Notes under the pieces: generated by a model
What the model was told of the DNA's origin: nothing
The model's database searches: none
Seen by the model: only the letters and a program-made list of their open reading frames with translations
Position numbers and translations under genes: made by a program
Shown: positions 33,601 through 42,882 of the stretch, piece after piece
Position numbering within the stretch: position 1 is the first letter of the stretch
Layout: each line of letters starts with the position of its first letter
From: Acidimicrobiales bacterium
GTDB taxonomy: Bacteria; Actinomycetota; Acidimicrobiia; Acidimicrobiales; MedAcidi-G1
DNA: 64,000 bases
Direction of reading: 5' to 3'
Assembly: GCA_029242745.1 (NCBI GenBank)
Contig: JAQWTI010000039.1
Span: forward strand, 1-64,000

Positions 33601-34670
33601 GAAACCTGCTGGTCCACTGCAACGGTCACGCTCCGGGTCATGCCCCAACTTGGGATTACTGAGCTGTGCTTACCGGGTCCACCCACCACGAGGACCCGAA
33701 TATTTTTTTGGTCCCCAGTCATGGGTGCCAGTTCGTCATCACGTAGGCAGTTCATCCACGGAGGCCAGGCTCGCAGGGAGAATGCCTCCTTTAACTCAGC
33801 GGCTGGAAGACGAGCCTTCTGAAAGAGGTAAGAGGCTACGTCGTGGCGTGACCAGCCGGCCTCGGCACATGTTGCAGCGTGCTCTGGGCACAGGGCCACG
33901 AGGTATTCGCCCTGGCTGATACAGGCATTGTTCTGAGCCGTGGTAGCCATGGCTGAGGCAACCTTGTTGAGAATCTGGGACGGATTGTCCGACTCCATGT
34001 CGTGAACGTTGTGGGGGGCCTCACCGCAGTAGATAGTCACCGAAGATGGAGCGTTTACGCCAACTGTGGTCGGGTAGGTGGGCCACGGGGAGGCATCCAT
34101 GTTCTCGGCTATGCAGAATCCGTATTTGGCTGGGCCGCCTTGGGTTGAAGCGTCACCGGCACCAATCGTGGCGCCAGCCACATGGAGCAGGACCAACCTG
34201 AGGGCCCGGCCTGTAGTGGCATTGGCCCTGTTGCCAGGACCGAAGGCACCGAGGCCTCCGTTGTAGCCACCTGTGCGGGCGATTTCACCGTGGACAATCA
34301 AAAGGGGAGCCACGCAGTGGGTAGTGGCATTAATTCCTCGCAAGTTCACTTCTGGCCTGGCTAGAGCTCGAACGGCAGCAACTAGAACCGGGAAATGAAC
34401 GGGGAGGCAGCCTGCCATCACAGCATTAACTGCCAGGATTTGCCGGCTGACTTCACCGAAGCGGGGAGGAAGGATGCTGATGATTTCATCGGGGTCCAGG
34501 CTTGGACCGTCGGGTTCATTCAGGCCCGACAGCATCGCCTTAACCCTTTCCGGAGTGGGTGCCACCAGTGGGAGTCCGTCACCCCAGCCGCGATCAGCCA
34601 TCTCGGCCACGAGGTCACCGTTAGCAGGGAATTCGATGAGAGGGCCATCTGAATGTGTGTCTACAGTCAT
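33594..34670 (-). CDS. Conserved partner protein of the UGSC gene
   Basis: A 358-residue protein of no named function that I associate with UGSC genes, sometimes as the N-terminal part of a longer UGSC protein; that link is from memory. Conserved-looking stretches are VAEMADRGWGDGLPLVAPTP near the N-terminus, ILAVNAVMAGCLPVHFPVLV, GAFGPGNRANATTGRALRL, YGFCIAENMDASPWPTYP and a late VLVVGGPGKHSSVI. No signal peptide or membrane helix is seen. ATG 34670 follows the palindrome-rich gap; the frame further upstream overlaps the divergent TetR gene. The last codons overlap the UGSC start (ATGCTGA), so the pair is translationally coupled. Confidence 0.8.
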   Translation of the reverse strand: MTVDTHSDGPLIEFPANGDLVAEMADRGWGDGLPLVAPTPERVKAMLSGLNEPDGPSLDPDEIISILPPRFGEVSRQILAVNAVMAGCLPVHFPVLVAAVRALARPEVNLRGINATTHCVAPLLIVHGEIARTGGYNGGLGAFGPGNRANATTGRALRLVLLHVAGATIGAGDASTQGGPAKYGFCIAENMDASPWPTYPTTVGVNAPSSVTIYCGEAPHNVHDMESDNPSQILNKVASAMATTAQNNACISQGEYLVALCPEHAATCAEAGWSRHDVASYLFQKARLPAAELKEAFSLRAWPPWMNCLRDDELAPMTGDQKNIRVLVVGGPGKHSSVIPSWGMTRSVTVAVDQQVSC

Positions 34671-34702
34671 CAGACTCCAGTCTGACTCATGTTGACTGAG
34701 AC
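34670..34702. promoter_or_regulatory. Overlapping palindromes between UGSC unit and TetR gene
   Basis: TCAGACT-CC-AGTCTGA (34670-34685) is a perfect 7-bp inverted repeat that touches the start codon of the UGSC partner gene. Overlapping it, GTCTGACTCA-TGT-TGACTGAGAC (34680-34702) matches 8 of 10 pairs. They fill most of the 58-base divergent gap and suit a TetR operator that blocks both promoters. Confidence 0.55.
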
Positions 34703-34728
34703 AGCAAGGCCAGCTTGAATCACTGGTC

Positions 34729-35295
34729 ATGGCAGCAAGACGAGGGGTGACGAGGAAGCAGTTGGCGGACGCCGCTCTTGCAGTTCTCGATGCTGAGAAC
34801 CGGATAGAAGCCGTCAAGCTCGGAGCTGTGGCCAAGCGGCTGGGTATTCGCAGCCAGTCGTTATACGCCCACGTTGAAGGTGTTGCAGGATTACGTCGAT
34901 TGCTGGCTCTTTGGACTCTCGAAGAGTTGACTCAGGTTGTCATGGGCGCGGCCGTTGGTCGCTCGGGGCGCGATGCTGTTGAGGCGATCCTGAGGGCCAA
35001 CCTGGCGTTTGCTATCAAACACCCTGGACGGTTTGAAGCCTCACTCCATCCACCAGGAAATGATCTCGAACTCGCCATTGCAGTAGAGCGGGCAGGGCAG
35101 CCTCTCCAAAGCGTGCTCACCTCTCTCGGCTTGGATGCTGAACAACGAATTCACTGGATCCGATTGCAATTGTCTCTGATTGTTGGCTTTACCGCTCTCG
35201 TCCAGAATGGTCGACTCACCCTTGCGCCGGATCCCCTAACCACCGTGGATCATGTGGTTGCCACGCTTCTGGACCGACTGGAGCGTTGTTCATAG
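34729..35295 (+). CDS. TetR-family transcriptional regulator of the UGSC unit
   Basis: A 188-residue TetR protein. The DNA-binding part reads TRKQLADAALAVLDAENRIEAVKL, then AVAKRLGIRSQSLYAHVEGVAGL; the C-terminal part has ANLAFAIKHPGRFEASLH as in WHG-type ligand domains. It is divergent from the UGSC partner gene with 58 bases between starts, and palindromes lie between, so control of the UGSC-SDR unit and itself is likely. The inducer is unknown. Confidence 0.88.
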   Translation: MAARRGVTRKQLADAALAVLDAENRIEAVKLGAVAKRLGIRSQSLYAHVEGVAGLRRLLALWTLEELTQVVMGAAVGRSGRDAVEAILRANLAFAIKHPGRFEASLHPPGNDLELAIAVERAGQPLQSVLTSLGLDAEQRIHWIRLQLSLIVGFTALVQNGRLTLAPDPLTTVDHVVATLLDRLERCS

Positions 35296-35424
35296 CTCAC
35301 AAAGACTTGGTACTCCCGCTGTCAGAGCAGTTTGGTCCGTTAGCAAGATCAGTGGGCAGATCTTCGCCGGGCCATGACGGTGATCCCCTGCTGCGCCTAA
35401 CGTTTGCCTAAGGGAGGAAATGAC

Positions 35425-36960
35425 GTGGATTCAGGAACCTGGCGATTTTGGAATATGACACTGCGGTCCTGGTTCAGGGGGCTTGGTGTCTTCTTGGTTG
35501 TGCTCGTTGTGGCAGCAGCCTGTGGTGGGAAAGAACCAGCAGCTACATCAACAGAGCAGCCAGCGTCGGCCACGACTGCTCCCATCTCAACAACTGGTCC
35601 GACAACCACGTCGACCCCAGACAAACCATTGGCTGCGCCAACCACCACGGCTGCACCGACCACCACGGCTGCGCCGACCACCACGGCCACACCCACAGAT
35701 CAGCAGTCCGACGATGTTCCGGCCGAGACGACTACCAGCATGGCTCCCACCACGACCGAGCCACCAGTCGTACTCACTGACTCTTTCCGGGGGGTAACTG
35801 CTGAAACAATCAAGTTGGGGTTTACCTCGATTGACTTCCAGAAGTTCACAGAGACCTACGGAATCTCCCTGCCGTATGCGAACTATGACGACATAGTTGA
35901 TGCCTATGTAGCGCATATCAATGGGACGGGGGGCATCTATGGGCGGATGATTGAACTAGTCCATAGCCATTTCCAGCCGGTTGGCCCCCTCACAGCGGAG
36001 GCAAGCTGCGTCGAGTTGGCTGAGGACCACCAGGTGTTTGCCGTTCTGAACGGCTTTGCCGGCCCGGGGGCTGAAAGTGTGAACCTTTGTTTTCCAGGCA
36101 CCTACGACACAATCCTGATCGGTGGAAAGCCGACACCTGAGCAACTTGCACAATCCTCGGCACCTTGGATTTCCTATGACATCAGCCTCGGCAGGCGGGG
36201 TCGAGCTTTTGTGAACCTTCTCCGAGAGACCGGGCGCCTCGATGACCTTGGACCCGTCATGCTCTATGGCGCCAACGTTGAGTACGAACCGGTCATGGCC
36301 GATACTAAGGCTGCGTTGCTTGAGTCGGGTCTTGAGGTACCACTCAGTATCGCAAACCCAAATACGGGTGACGAAATGGCCACCGTTGCTTTCCTCGAGG
36401 TCCTTCTAGAGCGAGCGCGATCAGAGTCTGTATCCACAGTTTTTATTATTGGTGAAGCTGAATATGCAATGACTTACTTGTTCGGCTTGGGGAACGAGTT
36501 CACTGTCCTGATCTTGAACGGGGACTCCACTAACAGTTGGATGGATAGCCCACCTCAAGGGATCGAGAGTGCTGGTCAGGTGCTAACCAACCTGTCCTTT
36601 GAATCATCTGAGGATCCAAATACAGCTGAGTGCATGTCGATTGTTGAGCCAGCCCTAGGTGTTGAGGTTCTTTCCCCAAATCTCCTCGAGCCAGGTTCTA
36701 CGAACTATTGGGCTGGCTCCATGGATGTATGCCAGTCGTTCGAGCTTTTCCGTTATGTCGCCACGGCAGCTGGCGTTGACCTCACGAACGATTCGTTCCG
36801 GGCAGCGGCTGAAGCCATTGGAACATTTTCGATCACCGGCCAGCCGTTTAATTCAATTGGTCCCGACAAGGCTGACGCTCGTGATGCTCTCGCCCTAGCT
36901 GAGTGGGACCGTGAAAATGCAGTCTGGATTGCGCTTTCTGACCCGATCAACATCCGCTGA
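35425..36960 (+). CDS. ABC-type substrate-binding lipoprotein (periplasmic binding protein type 1)
   Basis: A 511-residue exported lipoprotein. The signal ends in the lipobox VVAAAC with Cys 33. A Thr/Ala/Pro-rich tether of about 80 residues follows, with repeated APTTTAAPTTTA units. The rest resembles branched-chain amino-acid-type binding proteins: IKLGFTSIDF, YVAHINGTGGIYGRMIELV, ASCVELAEDHQVFAVLNGF. Proteins of this fold bind amino acids, amides or other small ligands. No permease or ATPase genes adjoin it, so it may be an orphan receptor. GTG 35425 is chosen for AAGGGAGG eight bases before it. Confidence 0.87.
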   Translation: MDSGTWRFWNMTLRSWFRGLGVFLVVLVVAAACGGKEPAATSTEQPASATTAPISTTGPTTTSTPDKPLAAPTTTAAPTTTAAPTTTATPTDQQSDDVPAETTTSMAPTTTEPPVVLTDSFRGVTAETIKLGFTSIDFQKFTETYGISLPYANYDDIVDAYVAHINGTGGIYGRMIELVHSHFQPVGPLTAEASCVELAEDHQVFAVLNGFAGPGAESVNLCFPGTYDTILIGGKPTPEQLAQSSAPWISYDISLGRRGRAFVNLLRETGRLDDLGPVMLYGANVEYEPVMADTKAALLESGLEVPLSIANPNTGDEMATVAFLEVLLERARSESVSTVFIIGEAEYAMTYLFGLGNEFTVLILNGDSTNSWMDSPPQGIESAGQVLTNLSFESSEDPNTAECMSIVEPALGVEVLSPNLLEPGSTNYWAGSMDVCQSFELFRYVATAAGVDLTNDSFRAAAEAIGTFSITGQPFNSIGPDKADARDALALAEWDRENAVWIALSDPINIR

Positions 36961-36985
36961 TTTGAGCGTTAAACACTAGATCTTG

Positions 36986-37005
36986 AACGTTCTCGTGAGA
37001 GCGTT
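36986..37005 (+). terminator. Hairpin after the binding-protein gene
   Basis: AACGTTCTC and GAGAGCGTT pair over nine positions (one G-U) with almost no loop, 25 bases after the stop. There is no T-run, so it could be a terminator or an mRNA-stabilising hairpin. It also lies downstream of the convergent tRNA-Ser. Confidence 0.4.
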
Positions 37006-37040
37006 TCACAGATAATCGGGAGATTTGGACAACTTGTAAA

Positions 37041-37130
37041 TGGCGGAAGGTGTGGGATTCGAACCCACGGTGACCCGGAGGCCACAACGGCTTTCGAGGC
37101 CGCCCCATTCGTCCGCTCTGGCAACCTTCC
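37041..37130 (-). tRNA. tRNA-Ser (anticodon CGA)
   Basis: A 90-base minus-strand class II tRNA: acceptor GGAAGG with CCTTCC, discriminator G and encoded CCA. The anticodon stem CGGC/GCCG holds loop CTCGAAA with CGA (plus-strand tcg at 37094-37096). A long variable arm and T-arm GTGGGTTCGAATCCCAC follow. Serine identity fits both anticodon and variable arm. Confidence 0.97.
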
Positions 37131-37200
37131 ATCGACGAGGGTACTGAGGTGCTCTCAACCGACCAACCGGTGACGCACACTCGATAGTGGAAGAAGCGGC

Positions 37201-37674
37201 CTAGCGCCGGTTGGCAAAGAAGTTGACTAGGAGTGCCGAACATTCTTCGGCTCGCACACCGGTAGTGATTGGGTACTCGTGGTTGAGACGAGGGTCGGCG
37301 GAGAGGTTGTAGAGACTGCCTAGGGCACCGGCGTCATTATTGGCCGTGCCCCACACAACGTGGCCCATCCGGGCCGCCCAAGCCGCTCCAGCGCACATCG
37401 GACACGGTTCGAGGGTCACCAATAACGTGGCATCAGAGAGACGCCATGAACCAACAACGGCTGCAGCGTCTCGAATCGCCAGCACCTCGGCATGGGCCGT
37501 TGGATCCCCGGTGGCCTCACGTTCATTGTGGCGTCTGGCTACTACTAGACCCTCCACTACCACGACAGCACCTACTGGCACCTCACCATCGATAGATGCA
37601 GTCTCGGCTTCAAGTAGCGCAAGGCCCATCCACTCGTGCAACCGGTTGTCAGTGTCGGCTACTTCGCTGATCAT
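37201..37674 (-). CDS. tadA: tRNA-specific adenosine deaminase
   Basis: Converts adenosine 34 of tRNA-Arg(ACG) to inosine, an essential step. The 157-residue cytidine-deaminase-fold protein has the zinc motifs TAHAEVLAI (His and catalytic Glu) and EPCPMCAGA (two Cys), with GEVPVGAVVV before them. Length and motif spacing match TadA. It lies between two serine tRNA genes, on the same strand as tRNA-Ser(CGA). Confidence 0.94.
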   Translation of the reverse strand: MISEVADTDNRLHEWMGLALLEAETASIDGEVPVGAVVVVEGLVVARRHNEREATGDPTAHAEVLAIRDAAAVVGSWRLSDATLLVTLEPCPMCAGAAWAARMGHVVWGTANNDAGALGSLYNLSADPRLNHEYPITTGVRAEECSALLVNFFANRR

Positions 37675-37705
37675 GGCTTGAAGACAGGCCCCATTTCGAG
37701 TTGCG

Positions 37706-37835
37706 CCGTTCTCGAGCGTGGCGGCCAGGTGATCTGCGGCACTTTAAGATTTCCGCTGAGAGCTGCTGCCTTCCGGCCCTGACTCGATTCACGGGTCCTA
37801 ATCGCACAGGACCCGACCGCCACACTCCAGAACGG
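37706..37835 (-). ncRNA. ffs: Signal recognition particle RNA (4.5S/SRP RNA)
   Basis: The minus strand carries the SRP domain IV core GTCAGGGCCGGAAGGCAGCAG, with a GGAA tetraloop at plus 37771-37774 and the conserved internal loops. Around it CCGTGA/TCAGCGG and GAG/CTC pair. Further out, GTTCTGGAGTGTGGCGG pairs with CCGCCACGCTCGAGAAC with one mismatch and one G-U, closing a long rod and suggesting a transcript of about 130 bases; exact ends are estimates. A perfect 8-bp hairpin in the 5' arm (CGGGTCCT/AGGACCCG) is unexpected. The neighbours are tadA, tRNA-Ser(GGA) and dnaX. Confidence 0.85.
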
Positions 37836-37887
37836 GTCTCTGGGAACGATACCCTTAGCGCCCGGGTTCTGGCCACGGCCGGGTCCC

Positions 37888-37977
37888 GGAGGGATGCGAG
37901 AGCGGACGATTCGGCACGCCTGGAACGCGTGTGTGGCTTCACGGTCACCGTGGGTTCGAATCCCACTCCCTCCGCCA
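37888..37977 (+). tRNA. tRNA-Ser (anticodon GGA)
   Basis: A 90-base class II tRNA: acceptor GGAGGGA with TCCCTCC, discriminator G and encoded CCA. Anticodon stem CACGC/GCGTG holds loop CTGGAAC with GGA at 37922-37924; variable arm and T-arm GTGGGTTCGAATCCCAC follow. It ends 68 bases before dnaX. Confidence 0.97.
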
Positions 37978-38045
37978 ATTGTTTGATTTTCGGACAAGGC
38001 CATCTACCTGAGGTCGTTGTCCGCCCTCGGATGTAAGGTCGCCGT

Positions 38046-39914
<1,869 letters not shown>

Positions 39915-39935
39915 CTGGGCGGAGGCGAGAAAAAG

Positions 39936-40538
39936 GTGTACGCAGATGCTGTCCAAGTGGTGATAGATGAGTTGGGTCGCTTGCCGGGCGTCGGGCCTAA
40001 GTCGGCACAACGCCTTGCCTTCCACTTGATGAAACTGTCGGTTGAGGACACAAGCAGGCTGACAGAAGCGATTAACGAGATGAAAGCCCGGGTTCGGTTC
40101 TGCGACCGTTGTTTTAATCTCGCTGAGGCTGAGTGGTGTTCAGTGTGTTTCGATGATCGCCGGGACGGATCGATCCTCTGTGTGGTTGAGGATCCTCGGG
40201 ACATCGTGGCGGTGGAACGCACTGGCGAGTTCGGTGGGCGCTACCACGTTTTGGGGGGCGCCATCAGTCCCATTGAGGGAATTGGACCTGACCAACTGCG
40301 TATACGAGAACTTTTGGCTCGCCTAGAACCTGAAGGGGTGGACGAGGTGATTTTGGCTACCAACCCCAATATTGAAGGGGAAGCCACGGCCATGTACCTG
40401 GCCAGGCTGTTGGGTCCGCTGGGTCTGACCGTGACAAAGATTGCGAGTGGCTTGCCGGTTGGGGGAGATTTAGAGTACGCCGATGAACTTACGCTCGGGC
40501 GGGCGTTAGAGGGTCGCCGTCAGTTAGATGGAGGCTAA
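39936..40538 (+). CDS. recR: Recombination protein RecR
   Basis: Acts with RecF and RecO to load RecA at gaps. The 200-residue protein has the N-terminal helix-hairpin-helix region [17 protein letters not shown], a zinc finger CDRCFNLAE...CSVC, the Toprim domain ([38 protein letters not shown]) and the closing [24 protein letters not shown] 39936 gives the family N-terminus, MYADAVQ. It is downstream of dnaX on one transcript. Confidence 0.96.
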   Translation: MYADAVQVVIDELGRLPGVGPKSAQRLAFHLMKLSVEDTSRLTEAINEMKARVRFCDRCFNLAEAEWCSVCFDDRRDGSILCVVEDPRDIVAVERTGEFGGRYHVLGGAISPIEGIGPDQLRIRELLARLEPEGVDEVILATNPNIEGEATAMYLARLLGPLGLTVTKIASGLPVGGDLEYADELTLGRALEGRRQLDGG

Positions 40539-40878
40539 TCCGATGCCCTGTGGACACTTGGTGGATGACCGGTCGAGGTCTGGGGTTTCATAGTGGAAAC
40601 GCCCCCCGGGGCTTTCGCCGAACCGAGGGGTCGTTTCCGAGTTGGGAGGAGGGGTGGTCCCCAACTATTGCATTTATATTACAACATTGACGAGATCGTT
40701 ACAAGTTATGTGGAGATTTCCCTTAATTTGTCACAAATATCACGGATTAGACGTGCTTTAGTGTTACGGCAAACTAGATATTTATCCACAGGTATATCCA
40801 CAGCATTGTTATTTTGGTTGTGGACAAACTGCTGTGGACTGTCCAAACGAGCTAGACAAACTGTCTAGGAGGCCTCCG
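40539..40878. promoter_or_regulatory. AT-rich gap with DnaA-box-like sites
   Basis: No gene is seen in these 340 bases. The first part has hairpin-forming sequence (GGAAACG with CGTTTCC, GTTGGG with CCCCAAC), possibly the recR terminator. From 40670 it becomes AT-rich, unlike its surroundings. DnaA-box-like 9-mers are TTATCCACA (40782-40790, perfect), ATATCCACA (40794-40802), TTGTCCACA on the minus strand (40819-40827, perfect for the actinobacterial form), CAGTCCACA minus (40833-40841) and GTGTCCACA minus (40549-40557). This could be a replication origin, a DnaA-titrating site or a DnaA-controlled promoter. Confidence 0.55.
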
Positions 40879-41304
40879 ATGCTGCTGACGCAGATTGATC
40901 ACATTGCCATCGCTGTTCACGACCTTGAAGCGGCTATCGACTACTACCGGCGCGCCTTTGGAGCTGAAGTACACCACCGGGAAGTAGTCGAGCGCGACGG
41001 TGTGGACGAGGCTCTTTTGAAGATCGGAGAGTCGTATCTGCAGTTGACCACTGGAACCCGCGCCGATTCAGCTATCACCACCTTTCTCGAGAGGCGGGGC
41101 GAAGGAATCCATCACGTGGGTTATCGGGTAGATGATTGCGCTACAGCCCTGGCTTCCATTGTGGCCGCCGGTGGTCGAGCCATTGACACTGAACCGCGTC
41201 CTGGTTCTCGCGGCACGACGGTAGCTTTCGTCCATCCCAAGGGTTCGTTTGGCACTCTCATTGAGTTGGTCCAAGAACGACTGCCAGAACAGGAACGGGA
41301 ATGA
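40879..41304 (+). CDS. mce: Methylmalonyl-CoA epimerase
   Basis: Interconverts the (S) and (R) forms of methylmalonyl-CoA so that propionyl-CoA can enter the TCA cycle. The 141-residue vicinal-oxygen-chelate protein has QIDHIAIAVHDLEAAIDYY (metal His), GEGIHHVGYRVDD (second His), FVHPKGSFGTLIELVQ with the closing Glu. ATG 40879 has AGGAGG five bases upstream and discards 15 odd residues. It overlaps the exonuclease gene (ATGA). The carboxylase beta subunit 1.6 kb on supports the pathway. Confidence 0.9.
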   Translation: MLLTQIDHIAIAVHDLEAAIDYYRRAFGAEVHHREVVERDGVDEALLKIGESYLQLTTGTRADSAITTFLERRGEGIHHVGYRVDDCATALASIVAAGGRAIDTEPRPGSRGTTVAFVHPKGSFGTLIELVQERLPEQERE

Positions 41305-42203
41305 CCATTTCCGGCCGTATTCCGGTTGTACACCTCGTCGATGGAACCTATGAACTGTTCCGTCATCACTTTGCGGTTCCATCGCACCTAACAGCCGAGG
41401 GTATTGAGGTAGCGGCCACCCGTGGCGTGCTCAGTTCAATGCTCAGATTGCTGGCTGACGGCGCCACGCACGTAGGCGTGGCAACCGACCGAGTGGTTGA
41501 GTCGTTTCGAAATGATTTATTCGATGGTTACAAGACCGGTGAAGGTACCCCTCCCGAGTTGTTCGCTCAGTTTCCTCTACTCGAGGCAGTATTGGAGGCG
41601 GCCGGCTTCACAGTGTTCGCCATGGTTGCTCATGAGGCGGATGACGCCATGGGAGCAGCGGCAGTACGTGCTGCTGCTGATCCCCGAGTTGATGCCGTCC
41701 ATGTGTGTACTCCTGATAAGGATCTAGCACAAGTTGTCGATGACGTGTCTGGTATCGCCCAAGTAGATCGGCGTCGGGAGATTGTTTACGACCGAGCGGG
41801 CGTGGTCGACAAGTTTGGGGTCGAACCGGAGTCAATCCCTGATTGGCTGGCTCTAGTGGGCGATGCTGCCGATGGCATCCCAGGTTTGCCCGGTTGGGGT
41901 GCCAAGTCCTCGGCCATTGTGCTGGCTCGGTACGGGCACCTTGAGGCGATTCCATCTGACGCAACCGACTGGGATGTTGCTGTGCGTAGCGCTGCCAAAC
42001 TCGCTGGCACGTTGGCCGAGCGTCGACAAGACGTTGAGCTGTACCGAAACCTTGCGACCCTGGACTTAGATGCACCGGTCATGGCCGATGTGGAAGATCT
42101 TCGATGGACTGGACCGGCAGATCACTTGGAAGCAGTTTGCGCTCATATAGACGCTCCACAGGTTGCGGATCGGGCTCGTCGCTTGGCTGAAGATCGGGCC
42201 TAA
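41301..42203 (+). CDS. Stand-alone 5'-3' exonuclease/flap endonuclease
   Basis: A 300-residue protein like the N-terminal 5' nuclease domain of DNA polymerase I, without a polymerase part. It has VHLVDGTYELFRHHF, a VATDR...FRNDLFDGYKTGEGTPP stretch, the acidic cluster HEADDAMGAAAV, CTPDKDLAQ and the helix-hairpin-helix GDAADGIPGLPGWGAKS. It would remove RNA primers or flaps. The start overlaps the epimerase stop by four bases, a coupling without obvious functional logic. Confidence 0.9.
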   Translation: MTISGRIPVVHLVDGTYELFRHHFAVPSHLTAEGIEVAATRGVLSSMLRLLADGATHVGVATDRVVESFRNDLFDGYKTGEGTPPELFAQFPLLEAVLEAAGFTVFAMVAHEADDAMGAAAVRAAADPRVDAVHVCTPDKDLAQVVDDVSGIAQVDRRREIVYDRAGVVDKFGVEPESIPDWLALVGDAADGIPGLPGWGAKSSAIVLARYGHLEAIPSDATDWDVAVRSAAKLAGTLAERRQDVELYRNLATLDLDAPVMADVEDLRWTGPADHLEAVCAHIDAPQVADRARRLAEDRA

Positions 42204-42227
42204 CTCCCTAGGTCGGTTTTAAGCAAG

Positions 42228-42821
42228 TCAAGTGCGGTCGAGTAGGGCGATCACCTCAGCCACCGTTTCCACCCGGCTGACAATTGATCGGTTGTCAGAT
42301 TTTACGAACCCTTGGGCCACTGTCGTATCTAAGAACATCTCAAGGTGAGACCAGAAGCCGGGCGACCCGGGTGCACCGCCATCAAGAAGGGCTACCGGCT
42401 TAGGTTTGCTATGCAGGTCCAGTTGGGTCCAAGTAGCTGCTTCGAACAACTCATCGAGAGTGCCATAACCACCCGGGAGGGCACAGAACGCGTCAGAACG
42501 GTTGTACATGATGCGCTTTCGGGCGTGCATGTCGGTCACTTCGATATGTTCGCTGAGGTTTTGGTGGGGCACCTCGTGGCTGAATAGCCGAGACGGGATG
42601 ACACCGATCACGTGGCCTCCAGCAGCTAATACCGCGTCAGCCACTGCACCCATTACTCCTATCCCTGCTCCGCCGTAGACCAAGTTGACCCCGGCATCGG
42701 CTAGGGCTTCGCCCAATTCGTTAGCAAGTAGAAGAACTGAACTGTCATTGCCAGCTCGAGATCCGCAAAAGACACCAAGGCTCTTTGTGCTGGGCTCCAA
42801 GGACCCCTCGTGTTCGAGCAT
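42228..42821 (-). CDS. LOG-family protein (TIGR00730-type phosphoribohydrolase)
   Basis: A 197-residue Rossmann-like protein. The LOG family cleaves nucleoside monophosphates, releasing bases such as cytokinins in plants and some actinobacteria. Motifs are LGVFCGSRAGND, NLVYGGAGIGVMGAVADA, and the catalytic pair in MHARKRIMYNRSDAF and LPGGYGTLDELFE. ATG 42821 is preferred because the longer frame would overlap the divergent carboxylase gene. Older annotations call these lysine decarboxylases, which is wrong for this motif. Confidence 0.9.
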   Translation of the reverse strand: MLEHEGSLEPSTKSLGVFCGSRAGNDSSVLLLANELGEALADAGVNLVYGGAGIGVMGAVADAVLAAGGHVIGVIPSRLFSHEVPHQNLSEHIEVTDMHARKRIMYNRSDAFCALPGGYGTLDELFEAATWTQLDLHSKPKPVALLDGGAPGSPGFWSHLEMFLDTTVAQGFVKSDNRSIVSRVETVAEVIALLDRT

Positions 42822-42882
42822 TACAGGACCGTACCGGTTGCCATGAGTTGAAGCGGTTGCATTAGATAGCCTGTGGCCCATC

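Noticed and set aside
35635-35700. Repeats in the binding-protein gene
   Set aside because: They encode the Thr/Ala/Pro tether of a lipoprotein and need no other explanation.
37649-38003. Minus-strand ORFs across tRNA-Ser(GGA) and the SRP RNA
   Set aside because: The sequence is explained by the two RNAs; GVGFEPTVTV-like peptides are typical false calls over tRNA genes.
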